Both the position numbers and the translations under genes were made by a program. The notes below the pieces were generated by a model, which saw nothing but the letters and a program-made list of their open reading frames with translations, was not told the origin of the DNA and made no database searches. From assembly GCA_023898765.1 (NCBI GenBank), contig CP060238.1, positions 620,001 to 684,000 of the forward strand: a DNA stretch of 64,000 bases, written 5' to 3'. This DNA comes from Rhodospirillales bacterium. GTDB taxonomy: Bacteria; Pseudomonadota; Alphaproteobacteria; Micavibrionales; Micavibrionaceae. Every line of letters begins with the position of its first letter. The stretch's first letter is position 1. This document shows positions 32,439 to 42,171 of the stretch, piece after piece.

Positions 32439-33614
32439 TTATCTCCCGAAGTCAGGCCGGTATGAAAGTCCGATCCTTACGATATTTTGTTCCGCATCCT
32501 CGCGGCTGCCGGACAGGGTTTCTTTCCGGTATCTGTAAGACGCCGTGATGTCCAGCTGCTTCGTTATTTTGTATGAAAGGGCTCCGCCCCCGCCCCATGT
32601 CGTATCAAGGTTGTTTGTAGAAAGGGGCGGCTGGTCGGCCAACTGATAGTTGGTGTCAAGAGTCAGTGAAAGTTTCGGATTGAAGCTGTATGTCCCTTCG
32701 GCGGAGAATTTTGTCAAAGAGGCCTCCGAACCGTTGGAGTAAGGCTGCCGGTAGCGTGTGGCTGAAACCTTCGCCGCATTTTGTTCCTTTTTATATGACA
32801 GCACACCTGAAAAAACAGGATTCCAGTCGACTCCCCGCTTGGAGGTTGCGTAACCGTAGAACTTCGATCCCAGAGCTCCGGCAGACAGTTCGGCCGAAAG
32901 ATTTTGTGTCAGGGAAGCATTCCAGCCGATAGAAGGTCCGATACTGTCAATATGAAGGTCCGTGTTTTCCAGAGACTGGTAGCGCTGTGCCTGAATGGAT
33001 AATATCGCCTGCTGGCGCGGCGTTATGCTGTAGACAAAAGAAGGGATAACGGAAAGGGTCCTGTAATCGCTTAAAAAGGAATCTTCATACTTGGATTCAA
33101 GCCATGATCCCGCAATCTCTATTTTGCTCCGCTGCGACGTATTGTAGGAAATCCGCGGAAGAAGAGAATAGGACATATGCCGTACAGACCCGATATTCTG
33201 GCCCAATGTCGTCAGTTCGCTTGTCCGCGTGGTGTCGTAATCTATCTTGCCGGTCAGGGCCGTTTCCCACCGCGCCGAGTGCCATACAAGCCCGGTATTT
33301 CCATGAAAATCCGTTGAGTTGAAGTCCGATCGGTTGAACTGGTTTCGGGTGGCGGAAACACTGGCATTTATCCGTGTACAGGGCATTTCATCTATCAGGG
33401 TCAGGGCGGCCGTTGTTTCAGAGCCGTATATGCTCTTTTCATTCCGGGAAAGCATGACAGGATTCGTATTCCAGACGCCGGTTTCGCTGAAACGCATTTT
33501 GATATTTGTATTTCCGGCGAAGCCCTCTTGCCCGGAAAGGAGCAAAATCAAAACGGCCGCCAGACTTCCTGCTTGAGGGACGCAGCGCTTAAAGGGAAAA
33601 GCAGGGTATCTCAT
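32439..33614 (-). CDS. Outer-membrane beta-barrel protein of the polysaccharide cluster
   Basis: This 391-residue protein has a signal peptide (SLAAVLILLLSGQEGFAG) and then almost continuous alternating beta strands ending SYRPDFGR. The aromatic-residue strand pattern (KQLDITASYRYRKETLSG) is that of a barrel of roughly 16-18 strands. It resembles the barrels encoded with PEP-CTERM/EPS export systems, but I cannot name a family. The ATG at 33614 was chosen because it lies just after the Wza-like stop. A role as exporter partner or porin is inferred from position. Confidence 0.75.
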   Translation of the reverse strand: MRYPAFPFKRCVPQAGSLAAVLILLLSGQEGFAGNTNIKMRFSETGVWNTNPVMLSRNEKSIYGSETTAALTLIDEMPCTRINASVSATRNQFNRSDFNSTDFHGNTGLVWHSARWETALTGKIDYDTTRTSELTTLGQNIGSVRHMSYSLLPRISYNTSQRSKIEIAGSWLESKYEDSFLSDYRTLSVIPSFVYSITPRQQAILSIQAQRYQSLENTDLHIDSIGPSIGWNASLTQNLSAELSAGALGSKFYGYATSKRGVDWNPVFSGVLSYKKEQNAAKVSATRYRQPYSNGSEASLTKFSAEGTYSFNPKLSLTLDTNYQLADQPPLSTNNLDTTWGGGGALSYKITKQLDITASYRYRKETLSGSREDAEQNIVRIGLSYRPDFGR

Positions 33615-33618
33615 AGAA

Positions 33619-34200
33619 CTAAAAAATTCCTGAGGTTGGCACAAAAATGACGTCTCCCGACTTAAGGTCTATATCTTTGTCCAGCTTCCGTCCGCGTGCG
33701 ATATTGCTGTAGGGGTATTTGATAGATTTTTTCCCTTCCGGCGTTTTGCGGATGATGATGATATCGCTTTCATCGGCGTAGGGGGTGAGCCCCCCGACCT
33801 GGCTCAATACCTCCATAACACTCATGCGCGTGTTCATAATAACTTCGCCCGGTTTCTGGACCTGGCCCAGGACGCTTACCTTATGTCCAAGAGGGGCTTT
33901 GACGGAAACCGTGACGGAGGCATCGGGAATGGACATTTGGAGCCTGTCTCTGATGGCGGATTGTACATAAAAGGGGGTCATGTCCTGAACCATGAGCGTG
34001 CCGATCAGCGGGAATGTGATCGTGCCGTCAGGGAGTACCAGAACTTCACGGTCCATGCCCTCTTCCTTCCAGACGGTGACCTGCAAAATATCTCCGGGCT
34101 GAAGCGTAAAACCCTCTTCGTTTCCTTCGGCTTGCGCTGTGTAAGAAACGGCGGTTAAAAACAGCAGAAAAATCATACAAGATATTGAAATTACTCTCAT
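33619..34200 (-). CDS. Polysaccharide export protein (Wza-like)
   Basis: This 193-residue periplasmic or outer-membrane protein has a signal peptide (ISCMIFLLFLTAVSYTAQA) and the Poly_export domain (LQPGDILQVTVWKEEGMDREVLVLPDG). One SLBB domain follows (VSVLGQVQKPGEVIMNTRMSVMEVLSQVGGLTPYA). No lipobox cysteine is visible at the cleavage site, so unlike Wza it may not be lipidated. It is short compared with Wza (about 380 residues) and lacks the C-terminal amphipathic helix, so the neighbouring barrel may provide the pore. It is the first gene of the four-gene export run. Confidence 0.9.
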   Translation of the reverse strand: MRVISISCMIFLLFLTAVSYTAQAEGNEEGFTLQPGDILQVTVWKEEGMDREVLVLPDGTITFPLIGTLMVQDMTPFYVQSAIRDRLQMSIPDASVTVSVKAPLGHKVSVLGQVQKPGEVIMNTRMSVMEVLSQVGGLTPYADESDIIIIRKTPEGKKSIKYPYSNIARGRKLDKDIDLKSGDVIFVPTSGIF

Positions 34201-34305
34201 TTTAGTTCCATTTCGTCAGGGATATCTCTCAATCCATGGCAATCTATATATTTTATACGTCAATAGCAACACGATAAGAGCGGTTACGGCAAATCAGATA
34301 TAAAA

Positions 34306-34329
34306 AAGGCGCCAAGCAAATGGCGCCTT
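34306..34329 (-). terminator. Intrinsic terminator after the VPLPA-CTERM gene
   Basis: A perfect nine-base-pair stem (AAGGCGCCA with TGGCGCCTT) with a six-base loop ends, read on the reverse strand, in a run of six T. It lies 26 bases after the stop codon and isolates the gene from the export genes downstream. Confidence 0.92.
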
Positions 34330-34355
34330 CTGGACTTTGATTTACGCCTCTGTTG

Positions 34356-35000
34356 TCAGGCGATAGCTTTTTTCTGTTTTTTTGCTCTTTTTCTGGCGCG
34401 ATATCCCGCCAGAGCCGCCAGCCCCAGACCAAACATGGGCAAAGCGGCCGGCACGGGCACAGCTGAAACAACGTAAGAAACGTCAAATGCCGTGCTTCCG
34501 GCGACAGTGCCCAGAAATACGGCCATGAAGTCAAGAGACCCTGCAGAGAAGTTTTTAATAATAGCTGTTCCCGAAGTTAAGCCCGTCAACTGCGCGCTTG
34601 CGAAAGCGAGGGCTCCTGAAAAAGTGCCATCTGTCGTGCCGTCAGACAGAGGAGTGCCGGAACTGGAATCGTCTGCCGCCCAGCCTGCATAATCATGGAA
34701 GCCGTCATTGTAGAAGTAGGCTCCAAAATCCGCCAGAAGTCCTGATGTTATCGGGCTTGCAAAACTGTAGCTAAATGAAACCATGCTGCTGGGAGGCAAT
34801 ATGCCGTTGATGATGCTCAGAACGGAACTGCCGCCACCGCCACCGCCGGTGATCGTTCCCGTCTGACCGATATCAAGCGGCTCCGGCGTCATTTCTACGA
34901 CGGACCCTGAAAAATCGACAACCGCAGCGGCCGCCGATTTAGCGTTCACGGAAAAAGCGACAGCCATCACGGCAATCATCAAGAAGGTGGTAGTTTTCAT
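34356..35000 (-). CDS. VPLPA-CTERM surface-sorted protein
   Basis: This 214-residue secreted protein has an N-terminal signal peptide (MKTTTFLMIAVMAVAFSVNA), a beta-rich Gly/Ser-rich body and a C-terminal sorting tail. The tail is VPVPAALPMFGLGLAALAGY followed by the basic RARKRAKKQKK, the VPLPA-CTERM signal recognised by an exosortase. Such tails are cleaved and the protein is exported together with exopolysaccharide. No exosortase is in the window. The GGGGAT ribosome site fixes the start at 35000. Its position beside the export genes fits an EPS-linked role; the body has no known domain. Confidence 0.85.
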   Translation of the reverse strand: MKTTTFLMIAVMAVAFSVNAKSAAAAVVDFSGSVVEMTPEPLDIGQTGTITGGGGGGSSVLSIINGILPPSSMVSFSYSFASPITSGLLADFGAYFYNDGFHDYAGWAADDSSSGTPLSDGTTDGTFSGALAFASAQLTGLTSGTAIIKNFSAGSLDFMAVFLGTVAGSTAFDVSYVVSAVPVPAALPMFGLGLAALAGYRARKRAKKQKKAIA

Positions 35001-35205
35001 ATTACATCCCCAAAAATATTTCACACAGTCTGAAATAGTCATACAGATCCTTGTCTAACACAGAAAAATACAGGGGTTCAAGCTCTTTTTACAGTTCGAA
35101 AAAGGGGTTCTGTGTCAGGGCGACACCTCAAAATTCTGGCAAATCATCTGTGAATGGCCTATAGCTTTAGGCATGCTTTCTTTGTTGGTTGCGCAGGAAA
35201 AAAGT

Positions 35206-37599
35206 ATGTTTTTTCATAAAGTTTTGTTTGTTTTCACCCTTGCTTTTTCAGGATGGTCTCTTTCTGCTTGCGATAATCCGGAGCAAAAGGAGGAAAAATA
35301 TCTGAGCCGGGGCGATTCTTTTTTTGAAAAACAGGATTACGCGCGGGCGCGGCTGGCATATAAGAATGCGGCCCGTTTTTCTCCGACAGACCCGAGGGTT
35401 CTGTACAGCCTGGGTCTTGTGGACGAGGCGCAGGGGAATCTGAGGGGGGCGATGGCGGCCTATATGGTTGCCGAGCAGCAGGATCCGGATTTTGAGCCGG
35501 CTGTTTCCAAACTGGCCCAATATTTTCTGGCGGCACAGCAATATGATGAGGTGCGCCGTCGTGTGGAACGGATTTTGTCTCTTGATCCCAAAAATGCCGG
35601 CGCACATGCCCTGTCTGCGTCCCTTCTTCTAGAGCAAAAATATTTTGAAGAGGCGAAAGACGAAGTGCGTCTGGCCTTTGAGGGCGATCCGGACAATGTG
35701 ATTGCCTTTTCCGTTCTGACGGGCATTCATGTCGCACAAGGTCGGCTGGATGAGGCGCAGGAAACGCTTGATAAGGGGATTGCCCGCAACCCGGAGGCAC
35801 TGCCCCTGTTTCTTCTGAAAGCGGCTGTTTATAGCGAACAGAATGATATGCAAAAAATTGCCCAGACCTACGAACGCATTTTTCTTTTGCGTCCGGAGGA
35901 CATCCGTCTGCGGATTGATTTGGCCAGAATCCTGTCCGAAGCGGGGGATAAAAAGGAGGCGGAAGCCGCTCTGCGCGCCGCCGTCGTCCGTTTTCCCGAC
36001 AATACGGAGATCAAGCGCAGATTGTCCATGTTTCTGGAAGAAGAGCGTGGAATGAGCGTCGCGGAACAGGAGATTCGTTCCTATATCGAAGCGGCGCCGG
36101 AACAAAAAATCCTCTATCTCTGGCTGGCCGATCTTTATATCAAGCATGACCTGATAGATCAGGCGGTCGCAACGCTTGAAGAGGTTATCGGGGGGCAAGT
36201 GGAAGACGGGATCAGCCTGAATGCCAGCACGTCCCTGGCCAGTATCCAGCTTAATCAGGGGGATGCCGCTTTAGCCGCCAAATTGATAGAGGCCGTTTTG
36301 GCGAAGGATATCAATAACACGGACGCTCTTTTTGTTCGGGCCAGTCTGGCCTTTTTCAAGGGGGACGATCAAAGGGCTGTCTCCGATCTTCGGACCGTCG
36401 TACGGAATAATCCGCGTGCGACCAAGGCTTTCAGGGTTCTGGCGGAAACGCTTCTGCGGCAGGGCCATTTGGATCTGGCCATAGATACCCTCAGGCAATC
36501 TCTGGATGTTGACCCGGGCGATCTTCAAACCCATGTTCGTCTGGCACAGCTTTACGTGATTCAGGGAGATGCCGGGCGGGCGCGCAATCTGCTGTCTCTT
36601 GTGACAACGGCGGACCCGGCCTATCCGGTCGGATGGGAAAGTCGCGCGCGCCTTGCCATTGAAACGAAGGATTGGGCCGCAGCGGAACAGGCCATTCAAA
36701 AGCTTGATTCTTTAGAAGGGCAAGCGCTTCTGGCCGCTTTTTTGCGCGCGCAGATTCAATCGGGACGGGGCGAAAAAGAGGCGGCCGTCGCCCTTTACAA
36801 GCATGTGATAGAGCGCGATCCTTCTGCACCCTTGTCCGAGCATGCCTTGTCCGCCTTGCTTGTTTTGTCCGAAGATCTGGGAAACCTGCCTGACACGATA
36901 AACTATATTGGCTCTCTTGAGAGCAAGAGCGCGGCTGTTTCAACGGTCCTGGGCAAACTTCTTATGATGCGCGGAAAAACGGCGGCGGCGGAAGAGGCTT
37001 TCAATGCGGCGGTAGCGCTTGAGCCTCATACGCAGGCTCCGTTTCTTTCCCTTGCCGAAATTTTCCGTGCGCGGGGAGAGAACGGGAAGGCAATCGGGAT
37101 TCTCCGGGAAGCGGAAAAAGCCGTTCCTTCGGATATCAAGGCTTCCATGATGATGGCGGATATCCTATCCTCGCAGGGACGGATTGCGGAAACGATAGAG
37201 ATTTATGAGGCGCTGCTTGCAAGCAATGCATCGCTTGATGTTGTGGCAAATAATCTGGCCCAGACTCTTGCGGATTTTCAAAATAACGACAGGGCGGCGA
37301 TGGAGAGAGCGAGGATGATGGCGGAACGTTTTATGACGTCGGACAATCCGTTTTTTCTCGATACGCTTGGTTGGGTCTATTTCCGTCAGGGAAACATCGC
37401 GCAGGCGCGGCCTCTTTTCGATCGCGTTGTCGCTCGTCTGGATCCGCTACCGCCGCAAATACAATATCACTATGGTGCGCTATTGCTGGAATCCGGTGAA
37501 AAGCAGAAGGCAAGGGAAATGCTTCTTCAATCTGTAAAGGCGGGAAAGCCTTTCACAGGATATGACGAGGCCATGGCTTTGTTAAAAGGGCTGGAATAG
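35206..37599 (+). CDS. TPR-repeat lipoprotein, PrsT-like
   Basis: This 797-residue lipoprotein has the lipobox LSAC (Cys22) after a short signal. It then carries about 18-20 tetratricopeptide repeats spanning nearly the whole chain, such as ARARLAYKNAARFSPTDPRVLYSLGLVDEAQGN. It matches the architecture of the TPR lipoprotein PrsT encoded with exosortase/PEP-CTERM systems. TPR chains act as scaffolds, so a role in assembling the EPS or sorting machinery is likely. The start at 35206 follows AGGA with seven-base spacing; an earlier ATG at 35173 was rejected because it would displace the signal peptide. Confidence 0.82.
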   Translation: MFFHKVLFVFTLAFSGWSLSACDNPEQKEEKYLSRGDSFFEKQDYARARLAYKNAARFSPTDPRVLYSLGLVDEAQGNLRGAMAAYMVAEQQDPDFEPAVSKLAQYFLAAQQYDEVRRRVERILSLDPKNAGAHALSASLLLEQKYFEEAKDEVRLAFEGDPDNVIAFSVLTGIHVAQGRLDEAQETLDKGIARNPEALPLFLLKAAVYSEQNDMQKIAQTYERIFLLRPEDIRLRIDLARILSEAGDKKEAEAALRAAVVRFPDNTEIKRRLSMFLEEERGMSVAEQEIRSYIEAAPEQKILYLWLADLYIKHDLIDQAVATLEEVIGGQVEDGISLNASTSLASIQLNQGDAALAAKLIEAVLAKDINNTDALFVRASLAFFKGDDQRAVSDLRTVVRNNPRATKAFRVLAETLLRQGHLDLAIDTLRQSLDVDPGDLQTHVRLAQLYVIQGDAGRARNLLSLVTTADPAYPVGWESRARLAIETKDWAAAEQAIQKLDSLEGQALLAAFLRAQIQSGRGEKEAAVALYKHVIERDPSAPLSEHALSALLVLSEDLGNLPDTINYIGSLESKSAAVSTVLGKLLMMRGKTAAAEEAFNAAVALEPHTQAPFLSLAEIFRARGENGKAIGILREAEKAVPSDIKASMMMADILSSQGRIAETIEIYEALLASNASLDVVANNLAQTLADFQNNDRAAMERARMMAERFMTSDNPFFLDTLGWVYFRQGNIAQARPLFDRVVARLDPLPPQIQYHYGALLLESGEKQKAREMLLQSVKAGKPFTGYDEAMALLKGLE

Positions 37600-37643
37600 A
37601 CGCTTTTTCGATTTTTTCTAAAAAAGGAGAGAAGAAGGAAGAA

Positions 37644-38741
37644 TCATCTTTCAGGATTTTTCAAAACTTCCGGCGCTCCCGATTTTTTGAGCTCATTTAC
37701 GAGCGCCTTTATGGAGTCTCCGTCGCGGCGGTCCGCGATCAGGATGGCATCACCCGTATCCACGACAATGATATTTTCAATGCCGGCACAGGCGATGAGG
37801 CGGTCTTTGCTTTCTATCAGGGAGTTTTTAACGTTATGACAGGCTACATGTCCTTCAAGTGCATTGCCGTTTTCATCTTTGTTTTTTATTTCCCAAAGGC
37901 TTTCCCATGAGCCGATGTCGGACCATCTCGGATCGCACGGAACAACGGCGCTTTGTGCGCTTTTTTCCATGATGGCTTTATCGAAGGGCTCCGAAGGGAG
38001 CGCCGCATAAAGGTCCGGTGAGGCCTGGGTGTAATCTTCGTCTGTGACGGCGGCGGCAACCCCGGTGAGAATTTCAGGGGCATGCTGCCCGAATTGTGAT
38101 AAAGCCGTATCTGCCCTGAAAAGGAACATGCCGCTGTTCCACAGGTAATCTCCTGCTTCAAGATAGGCGCGGGCCGTATCCGGGTCCGGCTTTTCTACAA
38201 ATTCCTGAATTTTATAAACCGCATTTTCAATGAGCGGCCCGCCTTGCAGGATATACCCGTAGCCTGTTTCGGGTCTTGTGGGTTGAATCCCGAACGTCAC
38301 CAGATACCCCTGCTGCGCCGCCTGCAAACCAAGCGCATAGGCCTGCGATAGCGCTTGTTCGTCGTCTATATGATGGTCGGCGGGCAATATCCACAGGAGA
38401 GCATCTTTTCCGAATTCACGGACAACATATTTTGCGGCGAAGGCGATGGCTGCCGCAGTGTTGCGCGGACAAGGCTCGCACAGAACAGTGCTTTGGGCCG
38501 AAGGATCCAGTTCTGCGAGTTGTTCTTTCACTTTTTCCTGCTGCGATTTTACGGTGACGACAACAAGATGCTCCATTGGAACATTCGCCGTTTTTGCCGC
38601 TCTTTGCACGGTTTCCTGCAGCAGGGAGTTTTTTCCCGTCAGTTTGAGAAATTGTTTGGGATGTTCTTCCCTGCTGGCCGGCCATAAACGTGTTCCGGAT
38701 CCGCCGCATAAAATGACAGGCACTATCATTGATTGGTCCAT
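37644..38741 (-). CDS. manC: Mannose-1-phosphate guanylyltransferase
   Basis: This 365-residue nucleotidyltransferase makes GDP-mannose from mannose-1-phosphate and GTP. The signature GGSGTRLWPASREEHPKQF lies at residues 12-31, followed by CEPCPRNTAAAIA, LPADHHI, GYGYILQG, FVEKPD and YLWNSGMFLF. It has only the guanylyltransferase part. The isomerase cupin that is often fused in AlgA/XanB is encoded separately and divergently at 38916. GDP-mannose would feed polysaccharide synthesis by the neighbouring EPS genes. Confidence 0.94.
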   Translation of the reverse strand: MDQSMIVPVILCGGSGTRLWPASREEHPKQFLKLTGKNSLLQETVQRAAKTANVPMEHLVVVTVKSQQEKVKEQLAELDPSAQSTVLCEPCPRNTAAAIAFAAKYVVREFGKDALLWILPADHHIDDEQALSQAYALGLQAAQQGYLVTFGIQPTRPETGYGYILQGGPLIENAVYKIQEFVEKPDPDTARAYLEAGDYLWNSGMFLFRADTALSQFGQHAPEILTGVAAAVTDEDYTQASPDLYAALPSEPFDKAIMEKSAQSAVVPCDPRWSDIGSWESLWEIKNKDENGNALEGHVACHNVKNSLIESKDRLIACAGIENIIVVDTGDAILIADRRDGDSIKALVNELKKSGAPEVLKNPER

Positions 38742-38915
38742 TCTCAGGATTTATCGGAAAATTTCCATATATTCACTACTAAAGCGGGTGGAAAAAGACA
38801 ACAAAATTTTCCGATGACAGGTTTTATGTAGAAAAAAGATATGTCCTTATATATTAGTGGCTCTCCGGTTTTTTGAAAGCCGGGCTTTTTGTACAATATG
38901 TAAGGGGGAGGATAT

Positions 38916-39377
38916 ATGAACCTGAAATTTTCAGATTATAAAACAGGTGATTCCGACACGCGCCCATGGGGAAAATATGTCGTTACAAATGTCGGTGTCA
39001 CCGAAAGCGGGGAAGATTTTTGTGAAAAAGAAATCACGGTCCATCCGGGAGAACTCCTTTCCCTGCAGTCCCATGAACTCAGGCGGGAGCACTGGCGCGT
39101 AAAAGAGGGAACGCTCACGGTGATCCGGGATCGCAAGCGGATCACGCTTGAGGCCGGACAGGACATCGAAATTGCCGTGCGCAGCATTCACTGTATGGCG
39201 AATCTGGGAGAGGTGGCTTGTGTTGTCCATGAACGGCAGGAGGGGATTTGCCGCGAGGATGATATCGTCCGTTACCGCGATGCGTATGACCGGTCGGCGG
39301 GAACGGCGGAGTCGGAAGCGAAAGAAAGCCTTCTTCTTTATACCCGGATCTTGGACGAGCTCCGCAAAGGGAAATGA
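38916..39377 (+). CDS. Cupin mannose-6-phosphate isomerase (type II)
   Basis: This 153-residue cupin interconverts fructose-6-phosphate and mannose-6-phosphate. It resembles the C-terminal isomerase domain of AlgA. It shows RPWGKYVVTN, the metal motif LSLQSHELRREHWRVKEGTL with the conserved His and Glu ligands, and IHCMANLGEVACVVHERQEG. A strong ribosome site (GGGGGAGG) precedes the start. It is divergent from manC and, with it, gives a split version of the usually fused enzyme. The C-terminal helix (about residues 120-153) is an extension. Confidence 0.88.
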   Translation: MNLKFSDYKTGDSDTRPWGKYVVTNVGVTESGEDFCEKEITVHPGELLSLQSHELRREHWRVKEGTLTVIRDRKRITLEAGQDIEIAVRSIHCMANLGEVACVVHERQEGICREDDIVRYRDAYDRSAGTAESEAKESLLLYTRILDELRKGK

Positions 39378-39391
39378 TTTTAAAAGACGTC

Positions 39392-40096
39392 TTAAAAATT
39401 CCGGGCAGAAATTGAGACGGAATCAGGCGTGCTTTCCCGTATGTCCGGAATGGAAAGGATCCGGCTTTGTTCCGGAAGATCTCCCAGTGTCGGGCCGCCG
39501 TTATTCATGTAATTCTGGACATGGTAGGGACCTTTATATCTTTTGACGTGCAGGTCGTTGGCAATGTCCATAATGTCCTCTTCCCCCATCAGGTGCGTAT
39601 GAACGGTCGTGCGCACTTCGAACGGGACTTTCGTTTGCGCGCACAGCATGCTGAGCGTTTGCTCAAAAGGGGTATGCAATTTAACGCCCGTCACGGTTTT
39701 GGTTTTTGACGGCGGGGCTTTGTAATCCAGCGCAATAAAATCCAGCAATTGCCGGTCCAGCATTTGCCGCACGATGTCAGGCCGCGTCCCGTTGGTGTCG
39801 AGCTTGATCGCAAAGCCCATGCGTTTCACAGATTCGGCAAAGCCGATGATGTCTTTATAAAGCGTCGCTTCTCCGCCTGACAGGACGATCCCGTCCAGAA
39901 GGCCCTGACGTTTTTTAAGAAAAGAGAGAACGTCTTCGGCGCTTTTGCGGCCGCTTTTTCCTCTGACGATTTGCGGGTTGTGACAATAGGCGCAGCGCAT
40001 GTTGCACCCCGCGAACCAGACGATCGCCGCCGTTCGGTCCGGAAAATCCAGCATCGTAAACGGCGTCAGATCGTAAATGGGAAGAGTCGTTTTCAT
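39392..40096 (-). CDS. nrdG: Anaerobic ribonucleotide reductase activating enzyme
   Basis: This 234-residue radical-SAM protein carries the 4Fe-4S cluster motif GCNMRCAYC (Cys31, Cys35 and Cys38) and the SAM-binding VLSGGEATLY segment. It generates the glycyl radical on NrdD. It starts directly after the nrdD stop on the same strand, so the two are cotranscribed and coupled. It is longer than the E. coli protein (about 154 residues) and belongs to the longer activase subgroup found with class III NrdD. Confidence 0.92.
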   Translation of the reverse strand: MKTTLPIYDLTPFTMLDFPDRTAAIVWFAGCNMRCAYCHNPQIVRGKSGRKSAEDVLSFLKKRQGLLDGIVLSGGEATLYKDIIGFAESVKRMGFAIKLDTNGTRPDIVRQMLDRQLLDFIALDYKAPPSKTKTVTGVKLHTPFEQTLSMLCAQTKVPFEVRTTVHTHLMGEEDIMDIANDLHVKRYKGPYHVQNYMNNGGPTLGDLPEQSRILSIPDIRESTPDSVSISARNF

Positions 40097-42109
40097 CTAA
40101 TGCCGCGAAAAAAGATCGCCCGTATCGATGCGCTCTTCGGTGAAATGAAGGCGGTCTTTATGCTCTCCTTTTTTGCCGGTATTGAAGCTGTCCACGGGGC
40201 GAAAATAGCCCATAACGCGCGTCCAGACTTTCGTTTTTTCGTGGCAGTGCGGACATTCCGGCTGTTCCCCGTTCAGGTATCCGTGTTCGTCGCAAACGGA
40301 GAAGACGGGCGTTACCGTGATATAGGGAAGCTGGTAATTCTCAATGACCGTCTTCACGAACCGTTTGCAGCTTTCGGCGCTGGAGAGTTTTTCATTCATA
40401 TACAGGTGCAAAACCGTGCCGCCCGTATATTTGCATTGCAGTTTGTTTTGAAGATCGAGGGCTTCGAACGGGTCGTCCGTGTATCCAACCGGAATTTGGG
40501 ATGAGTTGGTGTAGTAAATATTCTCTCCCGTGCCGGCTTGCAGGATATCCGGATAGTGTTTCAGGTCTTCCCGTGCGAAACGGTACGTCGTGCCTTCGGC
40601 GGGCGTGGCTTCCAGATTGTAAAGATTCCCCGTTTCCTGCTGGTAGTCTTTCATTTTCTCCCGCATATAATCCAGGATATCCAGCGACATCTGCACCCCT
40701 TCTTCTGTCGTGAGATCCCGGGTGTCGCCGGAGAAATTGCGCACCATTTCGTTCATGCCGTTGACGCCAATGGTGGAAAAGTGATTACGCAAAAAAGGCA
40801 GATAGCGCGCGGAATAAGGATATAGCCCCCTGTTATACATTTCCTGCACATAGGCGCGTTTTTTCTCCAGGGTGGACTGGGCGATATTCATGAGGCGGTC
40901 CAGTTCTGCGATCAGGCCGTCATAATCTCCTTTGAAACGATAGCCCAGCCGCGCCATGTTAATCGTCACCACGCCGAGCGACCCCGTCATTTCGGCGGAC
41001 CCGAAAAGGCCGTTGCCGCGTTTTTGAAGTTCCCGCAGGTCCAGTTGCAGGCGGCAGCACATGGAACGCACCGCACCGGGGGAATAGGCTTCCGGGTTTT
41101 TGACCTTTTCCCCTGCTTCATTGCTCATATACTGGCTGCCCACAAAATTCTGGAAGTAGGAGCAGCCCATTTTGGCGGTGTTGTCGAAAATGGCGCGGGC
41201 CACTTTGCCGTCCCAGTCGAAATCATCGGTGATATTCACGGTCGGGATGGGAAAGGTAAAAGGCTGGCCCGTTGAATCGCCCTCGGTCATCACTTCATAG
41301 TAGGCGATGGCGATTTGTTCCATTTCCGGCGCAAAATGCACGTATGTCATGTCTTCCAAGGAGCGAATGCCCAAATCGCGCCGCACGGCTTCATCCAAAA
41401 GGGTGTTGTCCTCTATCCCCTTGAACAGGTGAAGGTTGTTCAGGGTCGGAATATTTTTTTGCAAATCTTCGGGAACGCTGATGTCCAGCGTGATATTGGT
41501 AAAAGGTGACTGTCCCCAGCGCGCCGGAACGTTCAGATTGTAAACGAACTGGCGAATGGCTTTTTTGATTTCCCGAAAAGAAAGCTGGTCGCGAAATACG
41601 TAAGGGGCAAGATAGGTATCGAAGGAACTAAATGCCTGTGCGCCGGCCCATTCGGACTGGAGGATTCCCAGAAAATTGCTCATTTGTCCCAGCGCTTCGC
41701 GGAAATGACGCGGCGGTTTGGAAGACACGCGCCCCCCGACGCCGTTGAAGCCTTCATTCAAAAGCGCCCGCAAGGACCATCCCGCGCAATATCCGGTCAG
41801 GCAATCCAGATCATGGATATGCAGGTCTCCTTGACGGTGGGCTTTGCCTTCTTCCGAAGAATAAACTTCATCCAGCCAGAAATTGGCAATCACTTTCCCG
41901 GCGACATTATTCACAAGTCCCGCGTTGGAATACCCCGTATTCGCGTTGGCGTTGATTCGCCAGTCTTCCTTGGCCACATATTCGGAGACTGTTTCCGAAC
42001 AATCGACGTTTGTTCCGCCGTAAAGAGTCGTAACGGGGCTTGAGGTTGACGTCTTTAAATCTTCTTTTTTAAGGGGGGAAACGACAGACAGGGACGGCGC
42101 AGCAGACAT
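40097..42109 (-). CDS. nrdD: Anaerobic (class III) ribonucleoside-triphosphate reductase
   Basis: This 670-residue glycyl-radical enzyme reduces ribonucleotides without oxygen. The N-terminal and barrel part is followed by the C-terminal zinc motif CPHC (with an upstream CDEHG) and the radical site RVMGYFRPV, in which the glycine carries the radical. NANANTGYSNAGLVNNVAGKV and DLHIHDLDCLTGYC are conserved family blocks. A perfect ribosome site (AAAGGAGGT, six-base spacing) fixes the start at 42109. The leader carries two NrdR-like boxes and an FNR-like box, consistent with expression under oxygen limitation and dNTP control. Confidence 0.93.
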   Translation of the reverse strand: MSAAPSLSVVSPLKKEDLKTSTSSPVTTLYGGTNVDCSETVSEYVAKEDWRINANANTGYSNAGLVNNVAGKVIANFWLDEVYSSEEGKAHRQGDLHIHDLDCLTGYCAGWSLRALLNEGFNGVGGRVSSKPPRHFREALGQMSNFLGILQSEWAGAQAFSSFDTYLAPYVFRDQLSFREIKKAIRQFVYNLNVPARWGQSPFTNITLDISVPEDLQKNIPTLNNLHLFKGIEDNTLLDEAVRRDLGIRSLEDMTYVHFAPEMEQIAIAYYEVMTEGDSTGQPFTFPIPTVNITDDFDWDGKVARAIFDNTAKMGCSYFQNFVGSQYMSNEAGEKVKNPEAYSPGAVRSMCCRLQLDLRELQKRGNGLFGSAEMTGSLGVVTINMARLGYRFKGDYDGLIAELDRLMNIAQSTLEKKRAYVQEMYNRGLYPYSARYLPFLRNHFSTIGVNGMNEMVRNFSGDTRDLTTEEGVQMSLDILDYMREKMKDYQQETGNLYNLEATPAEGTTYRFAREDLKHYPDILQAGTGENIYYTNSSQIPVGYTDDPFEALDLQNKLQCKYTGGTVLHLYMNEKLSSAESCKRFVKTVIENYQLPYITVTPVFSVCDEHGYLNGEQPECPHCHEKTKVWTRVMGYFRPVDSFNTGKKGEHKDRLHFTEERIDTGDLFSRH

Positions 42110-42171
42110 AGAAAGACCTCCTTTAAAGGCGAAAAGGTGAACAGATGCTCCAAAACGGAAATATTTAAAAA

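Noticed and set aside
38865..38890. Terminator-like hairpin in front of the cupin isomerase gene
   Set aside because: CCGGTTTT and AAAGCCGG with trailing T are present, but no gene on the + strand ends before it, so a terminator role makes little sense. It may be an attenuator, but evidence is thin.
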